Assembly: GCF_028898845.1 (NCBI RefSeq)
Contig: NZ_CP118574.1
Coordinates: 7,303,001-7,367,000 of the forward strand
Direction of reading: 5' to 3'
DNA: 64,000 bases
Origin: Streptomyces sp. WZ-12
Lineage (GTDB): Bacteria; Actinomycetota; Actinomycetes; Streptomycetales; Streptomycetaceae
Part shown: positions 48,441 to 56,615 of the stretch, piece by piece
How positions within the stretch are numbered: position 1 is the stretch's first letter
Layout of the letters: every line of letters starts with the position of its first letter
Made by a program: the position numbers and the translations under genes
Notes under the pieces: generated by a model
The model's input: only the letters and a program-made list of their open reading frames with translations
What the model was told of the DNA's origin: nothing
Database searches by the model: none

Positions 48441-49696
48441 CTCCGGGACCGCTCGCGGATCCGCACCGCCCCCCGGCACCGGCCGCGGGCCGCCGGGACG
48501 TCGTCGTCCTCGGTTCGACCGGTTCGATCGGCACCCAGGCCGTCGAGCTGATCGGGCGCAACCCCGACCGCTTCCGCGTCACCGGGCTCGCCGCCGGCGG
48601 CCAGCGGCTCGGTCAACTCGCCGCGCAGGCGCGACGGTTGAGGCCGCGCACCGTGGCGGTGGCCCGCGCGGACGTGGTGCCGGCGCTGCGTCAGGCGCTG
48701 GCCGCGCAGTACCGGGCCGAGCCGCCGCCCGAGATCCTCGCGGGCCCCGGCGCGGCGGCCGAACTCGCCGCCTCCGACTGCCACACGGTGCTCAACGGCA
48801 TCACCGGCTCCATCGGCCTGGCCCCGACGCTCGCCGCCCTGGAGGCCGGGCGCACCCTGGCGCTCGCCAACAAGGAATCGCTGATCGCCGGCGGCCCGTT
48901 GGTGGCGGAACTCGCCCGGCCCGGGCAGATCGTCCCGGTCGACTCCGAGCACGCCGCGCTCTTCCAGGCGCTCGCCGCCGGCGCGCGGACGGACGTGCGC
49001 AGGCTCCTGCTCACCGCGTCCGGCGGCCCGTTCCGGGGCCGCACCAGGGCCCAACTCGCCGATGTCACGCCGGCCGACGCGCTCGCCCACCCCACCTGGT
49101 CGATGGGCCCGACGATCACCGTCAACTCCGCGACCCTGGTCAACAAGGGCCTGGAGGTCATCGAGGCGCACCTGCTCTTCGGCGTCCCCTTCGACCGCAT
49201 CGAGGTCGTCATCCACCCGCAGTCCGCCGTGCACTCCATGGTGGAGTTCGTCGACGGTTCGACGCTCGTGCAGGCCGCCCCGCCGGACATGCGCGGCCCG
49301 CTCGCCATCGGGCTCGGCTGGCCCGAGCGGATCGCCGACGCGGCGCCCGCCTTCGACTGGACCGCGCCCCTCGCCTGGGAGTTCCTCCCCCTCGATGCGG
49401 CGGCGTTCCCCGCGGTCCAACTCGCCCGACACGTAGGGCAGTTGGGCGGTACGGCCCCGGCGGTCTTCAACGCCGCGAACGAGGAGTGCGTGACCGCGTT
49501 CCTCGCCGGCCGGCTGCCGTTCACCGGCATCGTGGAGACGGTCACCGCGGTGGTGGCCGAACACGGGACCCCGGTCAACGGGGCCGCGCTCACCCTGCCG
49601 GACATCGTGGCGGCGGAAGCCTGGGCGCACGCCCGGGCCCGCGAACTGGCGACGCGGGCGGGCCGGCCGGCCGCGCGCCGCGGATCGCGGCGCTGA
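48437..49696 (+). CDS. dxr: 1-deoxy-D-xylulose-5-phosphate reductoisomerase
   Basis: 419 residues. NADPH fold VVVLGSTGSIGTQAVELI (about 23-40), metal/substrate segments LANKESLIAGGPLVAE, PVDSEHAALFQAL and TASGGPFRGRTRAQL, and GPTITVNSATLVNKGLEVIE. It converts DXP to MEP. It is the last gene of the locus. ispD, ispE and ispF are missing, so the housekeeping copies must complete the pathway. Confidence 0.95.
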   Translation: MTPGPLADPHRPPAPAAGRRDVVVLGSTGSIGTQAVELIGRNPDRFRVTGLAAGGQRLGQLAAQARRLRPRTVAVARADVVPALRQALAAQYRAEPPPEILAGPGAAAELAASDCHTVLNGITGSIGLAPTLAALEAGRTLALANKESLIAGGPLVAELARPGQIVPVDSEHAALFQALAAGARTDVRRLLLTASGGPFRGRTRAQLADVTPADALAHPTWSMGPTITVNSATLVNKGLEVIEAHLLFGVPFDRIEVVIHPQSAVHSMVEFVDGSTLVQAAPPDMRGPLAIGLGWPERIADAAPAFDWTAPLAWEFLPLDAAAFPAVQLARHVGQLGGTAPAVFNAANEECVTAFLAGRLPFTGIVETVTAVVAEHGTPVNGAALTLPDIVAAEAWAHARARELATRAGRPAARRGSRR

Positions 49697-49796
49697 AGCG
49701 GTCACCAACCGTCCCCCCTCGCCAACTACCGCCCCGAATCGGTGAGATGCGGCGGAAAGCCTGGATTCCGCACCCCCGATCCGGGATCGTAGAGAA

Positions 49797-50126
49797 ATGA
49801 ACTCCGGCGACTGCGACCACCCACCCGACCGCGACGGCGACGACGTCGAGATGCGCGAAGTGGTCCGCGAACTGGCCCGGGCATTGGAGACGATGCTCAA
49901 CCTGATCAAGGCCGACGCCCTGCCCGTGACCCCCGAGGCGCGCGCCCTGATGCACCGGACCATGGCCTTCCTGGACGAGTCCACCGACCGGTTCGCGACC
50001 CTGGACCACCCCGGCGAGATCCTCCCCCTGGCCGCGGCCATCAACAAGATGGTCAACTCCACGCGCCAACAGATCCACGACGACGTGATCGCCGCCTCCC
50101 CACCCCCCGACCATCCGACCCCCTGA
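49797..50126 (+). CDS. Small helical hypothetical protein
   Basis: 109 residues. An acidic start precedes helices EMREVVRELARALETMLNLI and PEARALMHRTMAFLDESTDR, and NKMVNSTRQQIHDDV. It is likely a four-helix soluble protein. It follows dxr by 100 bp with only a weak ribosome-binding site. No family recognised; codon usage is Streptomyces-like, which supports it being expressed. Confidence 0.55.
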   Translation: MNSGDCDHPPDRDGDDVEMREVVRELARALETMLNLIKADALPVTPEARALMHRTMAFLDESTDRFATLDHPGEILPLAAAINKMVNSTRQQIHDDVIAASPPPDHPTP

Positions 50127-50215
50127 GCACGATCGTGCACCGGCCTCCCAGGACACCCACCGCCAACCCACCTCCCCTGCAGAAACGTCTGTGCAACGAA
50201 CTACCCTGACCCGTT

Positions 50216-51166
50216 ATGGATTGGCTCGAACGGGTGGTGGACCTCAGACGGTGGACGCAGAACGGCGTCCGCGCCCCGCACAAGCCGCTGTTGCTCCTCT
50301 ACGCCCTCGGCAGCTACCAGCGGGATGCCGATGCCGAACTCCGCTATACCGCGGTCGAGGACGACCTCAAGCGCCTGCTCACCGAGTACGGACCGCCGAA
50401 CCCGACGACCCCCGCCTACCCCTTCCACCACCTCGTCAGCGACGGCGTGTGGGAGGTCCACACCGACCGGGGACCGGGCAGCCCCGGCGCCAAGGTCGGC
50501 GAACTCCGTGCCAGCGGAGCCACCGGCAGCCTCGCGCCCGGCCTGCGGGACGCCCTCGCCGCGGACCCGGCACTGCTCGGCCGCCTGGTCAGGGTGGCGC
50601 TGGACGCCCACTTCCCGCCGTCCCTGCACGGCGACCTGTGCGAGGCGGTCGGCCTCGACCTGGAGCGCGCCGAACTCGGCCCCGCACACCCCGCGGACGG
50701 CCCGGCCCGACGCCAACGGGACCCGCGGATCCGCGAACTCGTCTTCACCGCCTACGAGTACCAGTGCGCGTTCTGCGGCTACGACGGGGCGCTCGGCGAC
50801 GCGCGGCTGCGCACGAGCGCGGTCGGGCTGGAGGCCGTGCACGTGCGCTGGTGGAGCCACGACGGGCCGGACGCGGTCGACAACGGCCTGTGCCTGTGCG
50901 CCCTGCACTACAAGCTCTTCGACAAGGGCGTCCTGGGCCTCGGCAACGACCACCGCATCCAGGTCTCCCAGCGCTTCGTCGGCCGCAACGAGGCCAGCCG
51001 ACGGCTGGTCCTCGCCCTCGCCGGCCAGCCGGTCCTCGGCCCCCAGCCCGGTTTCGCGCCGGTCGCCGAACGCCACCGCGCCTGGCACGCCAAACAGGTC
51101 TTCCGCGGCGCTCCCCGCGACCCCGTCCTCACCCCCACGAACTACCACACCCTGGCAACGGACTGA
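50216..51166 (+). CDS. McrA-like type IV restriction HNH nuclease (phosphorothioate-DNA binding)
   Basis: 316 residues. The N-terminal 160 residues (LERVVDLRRWTQNGVRAPHK, YPFHHLVSDGVWEVHTDRGP) match the sulfur-binding domain that recognises phosphorothioated DNA in Streptomyces McrA proteins. The C-terminal HNH domain has Cys 184/187 (YECAFCGYDG-type), VGLEAVHVRWWSHDGPDAVD with the first His, NGLCLCALHYKLFDKGVLGL with Asn and last His. It should cut DNA carrying Dnd-type sulfur modification, so this host is probably itself unmodified. No dnd genes are in the window. A solitary gene. Confidence 0.85.
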   Translation: MDWLERVVDLRRWTQNGVRAPHKPLLLLYALGSYQRDADAELRYTAVEDDLKRLLTEYGPPNPTTPAYPFHHLVSDGVWEVHTDRGPGSPGAKVGELRASGATGSLAPGLRDALAADPALLGRLVRVALDAHFPPSLHGDLCEAVGLDLERAELGPAHPADGPARRQRDPRIRELVFTAYEYQCAFCGYDGALGDARLRTSAVGLEAVHVRWWSHDGPDAVDNGLCLCALHYKLFDKGVLGLGNDHRIQVSQRFVGRNEASRRLVLALAGQPVLGPQPGFAPVAERHRAWHAKQVFRGAPRDPVLTPTNYHTLATD

Positions 51167-51259
51167 TCATCCAGGCCCGTTGGGCTCGTTGGGCCCGGTG
51201 CGGGCGCGCGTCGGGCGCGGGCGCGATGGCCCCACGGCCGAGAGGGTCCCTGCCGCCCC

Positions 51260-52036
51260 TCACGTCACGGAGAACCCACCGTCCACGAACACCGTCTGGC
51301 CGGTCACATACGCCGCGCCCGGGCCGGCCAGGAACACCGCGGCGCCGGCGAAGTCGGCCAGTTCGCCGGTGCGGCCGGCCATCGTCCGGCGGGCGATCGC
51401 CTCGACGCGGTCCGGGTCGGCGTAGACCTCCGCGGTGAGCGGGGTGCGCACGAAGCCCGGGGCGAGGGCGTTGACGCACACGCCGTGCCGGGACCACGCC
51501 TCGGCCTGCGAGCGGGTCAGCGCCGCCAGTCCGGCCTTGGACACCCCGTAGGCGCCGCTGTTGCCGAACGCCCGGATCGACTGCTGGGAGGCGAGGTGCA
51601 GGATGCGGCCCCAGCCCCGCTCCGCCATCCCGGGCCCGAACCGCTGGCCCAGCAGGAACGGGGCGTCCAGGTTGACCGCCATCGTGCGGTCCCACTCCTC
51701 GGTGCTCAACTCGCCCATGGGCGGGCGGGGGTTGACGCCGGCAGAGTTGACCAGGATGTCCGGCTCGCCGAACCGGCGCGCCACCTCGTCCGCACCGGCC
51801 CGCACCGCCGCCCGGTCGCCCAGGTCGGCGGCGACCCAGTCCGCGGCGACGCCCGCCGCCCGCAACTCCTCGGCGGCGGTTACCAACGGCTCCGGGCGGC
51901 GCGCCATCAGGACCACCTCCGCGCCGGCCCGGCCCAGCGCCTCGGCGATCGCCCGGCCGATCCCGGAGCCGCCCCCGGTCACCAGGACCCGCCGACCGGA
52001 GAGCGAGAACAGCGCGTCGAGGTACGGGGTGGACAT
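51260..52036 (-). CDS. SDR-family oxidoreductase
   Basis: 258 residues. Cofactor motif VLVTGGGSGIGRAIAEALGR, NSAG (ILVNSAGVNPRPP), catalytic Ser (HLASQQS), Y-x-x-x-K (AYGVSKAGL) and the C-terminal YVTGQTVFVDGGF make a complete classical short-chain dehydrogenase. The ARR after strand 2 favours NADP. Substrate unknown. Its upstream region carries four tandem GGAATGAA-type repeats, a likely control site. Confidence 0.9.
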   Translation of the reverse strand: MSTPYLDALFSLSGRRVLVTGGGSGIGRAIAEALGRAGAEVVLMARRPEPLVTAAEELRAAGVAADWVAADLGDRAAVRAGADEVARRFGEPDILVNSAGVNPRPPMGELSTEEWDRTMAVNLDAPFLLGQRFGPGMAERGWGRILHLASQQSIRAFGNSGAYGVSKAGLAALTRSQAEAWSRHGVCVNALAPGFVRTPLTAEVYADPDRVEAIARRTMAGRTGELADFAGAAVFLAGPGAAYVTGQTVFVDGGFSVT

Positions 52037-52058
52037 GGGACGGGCCTCCGGGATACGA

Positions 52059-52100
52059 CGGAATGAAGCGGAATGAAACGGAATGAAAGCGGAATGAAAG
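52059..52100. promoter_or_regulatory. Four tandem TTCATTCCG repeats upstream of the SDR gene
   Basis: CGGAATGAA recurs about every 10-11 bp (GAATGAA at 52061, 52071, 52081, 52092), one helical turn apart and 25-60 bp before the SDR start (minus strand). Such phasing suits cooperative regulator binding. Confidence 0.5.
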
Positions 52101-52186
52101 GGGACGCGGGGGAGCGGGGCGGGCGCGGTGGGCCGGTGTTGTCGCCGGCCGCTCGTCGTGTCCCGGCGGTCCCCGGTCGTGGACGA

Positions 52187-52978
52187 TCACACCGTTCGGT
52201 CGACCAGGTCCAGAACGGGCCGCAATCCGTCCGGGCGGCGGTCGACGGGGAGGTGGTCGACCGGGAAGTAGCCGCAGCCGACGGCGGTGGCGCCGCCGTC
52301 CGCGGTCCGGTCGTCGCCGACCATCAGAACCTGCGCGGGGGAGCGGCCCAACGCACCGCAGGCGAGCGCGAAGAGGCGTGGGTCCGGTTTCTGGAGGGCG
52401 TGCTCGTAGGAGAGGACGCAGGCGGTGAGGTGGCGGTCCAGGCCGTGGGCGCGCAGGACCGGGCGGAGGTCCCAGCCGATGTTGCTGAGGACGCCGGTGC
52501 GGATGCCGCGGCGGTGCAGCGCGGTGAGCACCTCGGCGGCGTCGGGGTAGGGCAGCCAGGCGTCCGGGGTCATATGGCGGTCGTAGAGCACGTCGTAGAG
52601 CGAGCGGCCACCCGGCGGGTCGTACAACTCGGGGCGGGGGAGGGGGACTTGGCGGGCCAGGCCAGTGTAGAGGGCGCGGTGGTGGCGGGCCTCGCGGTCG
52701 CGGGCCTCCCAGAGGGCGGTCAGGGTGTCGGGGAGCGTGGCCGGCGAGGGCCCGCCGGGGAGGGCGCCGGCCCGTTCCAGGGCGGTGGCCAGCGCCGTGA
52801 TCTCGGCGTCGCCGAGCGGGCAGGGCGCCGTGCCCGGGGCGGCGTGGAAGGCGGCGAGGGAGGCCCGGAGCCAGGCTCCGGCCGGCTCGATGCGCAGCAG
52901 CGTCCCGGAGAAGTCGAACAGGACGCCGGCGATCCGGCCGGCGGCCGGCCCGTCGGACGTGCCGTTGAGGGTCGTCAT
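52187..52978 (-). CDS. HAD-family phosphatase
   Basis: 263 residues. Motif I is GVLFDFSGTLLRI: the second catalytic Asp of the usual DxD is replaced by Ser, as in DFSGT phosphatases. Motif II is TGVLSNIGWDL, motif III Lys in EHALQKPDPRLF, and motif IV VLMVGDDRTADGGATAVG. The helical cap lies at about 35-140. It should be a small-molecule phosphatase, substrate unknown. It is close to the M56 gene but separated by 34 bp after that gene's start side. Confidence 0.87.
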   Translation of the reverse strand: MTTLNGTSDGPAAGRIAGVLFDFSGTLLRIEPAGAWLRASLAAFHAAPGTAPCPLGDAEITALATALERAGALPGGPSPATLPDTLTALWEARDREARHHRALYTGLARQVPLPRPELYDPPGGRSLYDVLYDRHMTPDAWLPYPDAAEVLTALHRRGIRTGVLSNIGWDLRPVLRAHGLDRHLTACVLSYEHALQKPDPRLFALACGALGRSPAQVLMVGDDRTADGGATAVGCGYFPVDHLPVDRRPDGLRPVLDLVDRTV

Positions 52979-53012
52979 GGCTCCATGGTGACCCCGGCCC
53001 GGCCGCCGCGGG

Positions 53013-53951
53013 TCAGGTCAGCGCGTTCAGGCCCGGCCAGAACGTCACCACGAGCGGGACGGCGGGCAGCAGGACGGCACAGGCGGTCATCCCCAGGCGG
53101 CGGCCGGGGGTGAGCCGGGCGGCCGGCGCCAGCAGCCGGTCGACCCGCTGCGGGACCTGCGCGAGCTGGGGCGGGCACGGCCCGAACACCCCGCTGTCCT
53201 CGTTGAGTTGGACCAGTGCCAGGGCTATCGTCAGCCGGCCGAAGCGGCGCGAGGCGACGTCGTCGGCGGCCCACTCGACCAGCCGGTGCACCTGGTCGCG
53301 GAACGCGGCGAACACCGGGATCTGCGGGAAGCCGGCAGCCAGCGCCGACGCGCAGTGCAACAGCACGTCGTGCCGGGCCCGGAGGTGCCCCTGCTCGTGG
53401 GCGATCAACGCATCGAGCTGGCGGCCCTTCAGGCGCCGCAACGCCGAGGTGGTGATGACCATTTGGGTCGCGGGGTGGTGCTGCAACAGCCAGGCGGCCG
53501 GCCGGTCGCCCTCCAGCACCACCAGGCGGCCGCCGCGCGGGTCCTCGCCGGGCAGCAGCGGCGAACGGCGCCGGAGTTCGGCCCGGCGTCGCCGGCGGCG
53601 GGCCCGCGCCGCCCGCACTTCGCGGGTCAGCGCCACCACCGTCCACGCGCCGCCGCCCGCCAACAGCAGCGCCAGCACGCCGGCCCACGGCCCGTAGGTG
53701 TTGAGCGCGTACGCCTCGACGACCACCCGCGGGGCGAAGCCGAACACCGGGCTGCGCACCGCGTCCCAGGCGGCGGCCGCGCTCAGCGCCATGGCGAGCA
53801 CACAGCAGAGCAGCACCCCGGCCACCACGCACTGCCACACCCACAAGGCGAGTACCGGCTCCCGGTCCGGCCAGTTGGAACGGGCCATCAGGCGCGGCGC
53901 GGTCGCCGCGGCCAGCACGCCGAGGGTCATCAGCGTGAGGGGGACCATCAT
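53013..53951 (-). CDS. M56-family (BlaR1-like) membrane metallopeptidase
   Basis: About 312 residues from ATG 53951 (GTG 53957 possible). Membrane segments lie at the start, about 38-60, 90-110 and near the C-terminus. The zinc motif is IAHEQGHLRARHD (HExxH) with the downstream Glu in VEWAADDVASRR. BlaR1/MecR1-type peptidases usually pair with a BlaI/MecI repressor gene; none is adjacent here and no penicillin-binding sensor domain is present. The DUF5134 gene follows upstream in the same direction. Signal and target unknown. Confidence 0.85.
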   Translation of the reverse strand: MMVPLTLMTLGVLAAATAPRLMARSNWPDREPVLALWVWQCVVAGVLLCCVLAMALSAAAAWDAVRSPVFGFAPRVVVEAYALNTYGPWAGVLALLLAGGGAWTVVALTREVRAARARRRRRRAELRRRSPLLPGEDPRGGRLVVLEGDRPAAWLLQHHPATQMVITTSALRRLKGRQLDALIAHEQGHLRARHDVLLHCASALAAGFPQIPVFAAFRDQVHRLVEWAADDVASRRFGRLTIALALVQLNEDSGVFGPCPPQLAQVPQRVDRLLAPAARLTPGRRLGMTACAVLLPAVPLVVTFWPGLNALT

Positions 53952-54071
53952 GGCCACAGCCTATGAGCGGCCGACTACCGGTTGGTACGCTCCCGCGGCG
54001 GAAGTGACGCACGCCACGCCACGGTCCGGCGCGCCCCGCGGCCCGGCGCAATCCCCTCCCGGCGGCGCCCG

Positions 54072-54662
54072 TCAGAGCGCCAGCAGCATGGCGAGCATGC
54101 CCACCCCCATGGCCACTTGGCAGGCCCGTAGTACACCGGGCGCACCCGGGCGCACGGCGGTACCGCCGTCGGACGCCGGACCGGCCGGCGCCAACCGCAC
54201 GCCGGCGGCGAGCACATAGACCACGTAGTAGACGAGCAACACCCCGGTCACCAGCGGCACTCCGGCCGGCACCGCATGTCCCGCCCCGGCCGCCCCCGTC
54301 ATCCCGGTCATGCCGTGCGCACTCGGCATCCCCTGCATCCCCGGCATGTCCCGCATGCCGACCATCGCGAGCGCCATGTAGACCATCGCCAGCGCGCCCA
54401 CCGCGTGGTGCAGATGGCGCCGCAGCAGCGCCCACAGCCCCGCCGCGCCGAACACCACGGCGTACGGCCAGGGCGCCCACGCCGGCGGCGCCACCACGGA
54501 CGCGGGCAGCGCCATCACCGCCATGCCCCCCGCCATCAGCGCCTCGCTACGGGCCGTCGCCCGCTGGGCCGGCGGCCCGCTGCGCATACGGGACAGGCAG
54601 TAGCCGCCGGTCGCTGCGCACAGCGCCACCAGCAACCAGCCGACCAGCGGCGACGTGTGCAT
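54072..54662 (-). CDS. DUF5134 membrane protein
   Basis: 196 residues, about six membrane segments (HTSPLVGWLLVALCAATGGY, EALMAGGMAVMALPASVV, VLLVYYVVYVLAAGVRLAP). A Met/Gly-rich loop (GMRDMPGMQGMPSAHGMTGM) with His could bind copper; DUF5134 proteins often have such loops. ATG 54662 is used; the longer frame adds a Ser/Arg-rich stretch with no family character. A role in metal homeostasis is a guess. Confidence 0.8.
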   Translation of the reverse strand: MHTSPLVGWLLVALCAATGGYCLSRMRSGPPAQRATARSEALMAGGMAVMALPASVVAPPAWAPWPYAVVFGAAGLWALLRRHLHHAVGALAMVYMALAMVGMRDMPGMQGMPSAHGMTGMTGAAGAGHAVPAGVPLVTGVLLVYYVVYVLAAGVRLAPAGPASDGGTAVRPGAPGVLRACQVAMGVGMLAMLLAL

Positions 54663-54869
54663 GGCACACCTCCTGGACCGGGGGACGGAGAGCGGGACGG
54701 AGATCACCCGCAGGATTCCCGCCCGGGGCGGGGCGCATGGGAGCGCACGGGCGCATACGGGAGCGCAGGGCGCCGCCCGGCACCTTCGTCCCCGGCGCGC
54801 CGGCCACCGACCGCCCCCGGGGCGAGGCCACCGACACCCGGTCCTGACGGCGCCGCGGCGCGCGGCCGA

Positions 54870-56420
54870 TCAGCCCGCCGCCGGCCGCTCCGGGCCGCAC
54901 CAGGCGGTCAGCGCCGCCCGCAGCGCGTCCTCGGTCACCGGGGCGTCGCCCGCCCAGGCGAGATAGCCGTCCGGGCGCACCAGCAGCGCCGCCGCTCCCA
55001 CCCCCTCGGCATCGGCCGGGACGATCGCGACCCGGTCGGCCCACCCCGCCGCGGCCTTGCGCAGACCGTCCGCGCCCACTTCCCCGTCGAGCCCCAGGAG
55101 CAACGGCCGCCCCGAGCGCAGCAGTTCCACCAGCCGGGTCGGCCCGTCCGCCGTCGTCAGCGGCAGATCGCGGAGGAACGTCCCCGCCAACGGGTGCCCG
55201 TCCGGGCCCGGGTCGTAGCGGATGCCGGTGGCGTAGATGGTCTCGGTGAGGTACTTGTTGACCTCGTCCATCGCCATCAGTTCGGTGAACAGCCCGCGCA
55301 GCGCGTCGACTTGGGGGCCGGGGCGCATCAGCGCCACCTGGGCGCGGGTGTTCGCCAACACCCGCGCGGCGACCGGATGCCGCTCGACCTGGTAGCTGTC
55401 CAGCAGCCCCGCCGGCGCCCAGCCCCGGCACTGGGCGGCCAGCTTCCACCCCAGGTTGAAGGCGTCCTGGAGGCCGAGGTTGGCGCCCTGCCCACCGGCC
55501 GGGAAGTGGATGTGCGCGGCGTCCCCGGCCAACAGCACCCGGCCCGCGCGGTACCGGTCCGCCTGCCGGGTGCTGTCGGAGAAGCGGTTGACGAAGTCCA
55601 CGTCGGTCAGGGTGATCCGCACCCCGGTCACCCGCTCGATGCCCGCGGCCAGTTCCGCCGCGGTCGCCGGCCCCTCCGGCGCCTTCGACGCGTCCCACTC
55701 GACGACGGCTATCCGCCCGTCCGGCATCCGCATGAACCAGCCCCGGTCGGTCCGCTCCCAGGCGGCCGGCAACTCCCCGCCCCCGTGGACCTCGACGGTG
55801 CCCCGCCCCATCCGGCTGATCAGGGACGCATCGGTGCCGGGGAAGTCGATCCCGGCGCCCTTGCGGACCGCGCTGCGCCCGCCGTCGCACCCGACCAGGA
55901 AGTCCCCGCGCACCTCCGACTCGCCGTCCGAAGTCCGCACCCGGACGGTGACCCCGGTGTCGTCCTGCGTCAGCCCGGTCACCTCGTGGCCGTGCCGGAC
56001 CACCGCGCCGAGCGCGGCGGCCCGTTGGCCGAACAACTCGGTGAGGACCTCGTGCGTCAGCATCAGGTTGTGCGGCTGCTCGGCCGGCTCCGCGGTGTGC
56101 CGGCCGAGCAGGAACAGCCCGGCGAAGTGGCCGCGGGCGCCGCGGTCGTCGAGGTTCCGCCGGAAGGCCGCGAGCCCCGGAAGCCGCTCCTGGGCCCGGG
56201 CGAACTCCGTCAGCAGCCCGCGCCGGTCCAGGCTCTCCAACGTCCGGGAGTGCACCATCAGCGTGCGCGGCTCGCCCTCCCCGGGGCGGCCCCTCTCCAG
56301 GACGAGCGTCGCGACCCCGTGCAGCCGCAACTCCCCCGCCAACGCCAGGCCGACCGGCCCGCCGCCCGCGATGACGACGTCGAAGTGCTCCCCGCCCAGC
56401 GGGTGTTCCGTAGTGGTCAT
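54870..56420 (-). CDS. FAD-dependent aromatic monooxygenase
   Basis: 516 residues. FAD motif VVIAGGGPVGLALAGELRLH (about 14-33), DG motif GDFLVGCDGGRSAVRKGAGI, and GD motif VLLAGDAAHIHFPAGGQGAN, LGLQDAFNLGWKLA. The C-terminal 120 residues form the thioredoxin-like domain seen in rifampicin/tetracycline-type hydroxylases. It hydroxylates an aromatic or antibiotic substrate using NADPH; substrate unknown. The ATG overlaps the end of the VOC remnant frame described next. Confidence 0.9.
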   Translation of the reverse strand: MTTTEHPLGGEHFDVVIAGGGPVGLALAGELRLHGVATLVLERGRPGEGEPRTLMVHSRTLESLDRRGLLTEFARAQERLPGLAAFRRNLDDRGARGHFAGLFLLGRHTAEPAEQPHNLMLTHEVLTELFGQRAAALGAVVRHGHEVTGLTQDDTGVTVRVRTSDGESEVRGDFLVGCDGGRSAVRKGAGIDFPGTDASLISRMGRGTVEVHGGGELPAAWERTDRGWFMRMPDGRIAVVEWDASKAPEGPATAAELAAGIERVTGVRITLTDVDFVNRFSDSTRQADRYRAGRVLLAGDAAHIHFPAGGQGANLGLQDAFNLGWKLAAQCRGWAPAGLLDSYQVERHPVAARVLANTRAQVALMRPGPQVDALRGLFTELMAMDEVNKYLTETIYATGIRYDPGPDGHPLAGTFLRDLPLTTADGPTRLVELLRSGRPLLLGLDGEVGADGLRKAAAGWADRVAIVPADAEGVGAAALLVRPDGYLAWAGDAPVTEDALRAALTAWCGPERPAAG

Positions 56421-56609
56421 GCCGCGACGCTAGCGACCGCGGCCCCCTCCCACCAGTTACCGTTGCGCAGGCCAGAGTTGCACCACACGCACGCGTGCCG
56501 CCCGACCTCGCCGTCGGGTCTGGGCCGGTACCGGAGCGGATGGTCCGCGGGCACCTCGGTCGGCACGATCCGGTGCCCGTCCGGGCCGCCTCGTGACCAC
56601 GGGGCGCTT
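56418..56609 (-). pseudogene. VOC/glyoxalase C-terminal remnant
   Basis: The frame reads GPDGHRIVPTEVPADHPLRY, then RPRPDGEVGRHACVWCNSGL and RNGNWWEG before a stop at the monooxygenase start. Its first part matches the end of the intact VOC protein at 60950-61336 (DPDGHRVVIVEIPADHPLRY), where the gene stops. The catalytic N-terminal part is missing and no start codon or ribosome site precedes it, so it is a fragment of a related gene with an extended tail. Confidence 0.55.
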
Positions 56610-56615
56610 GGGGGG

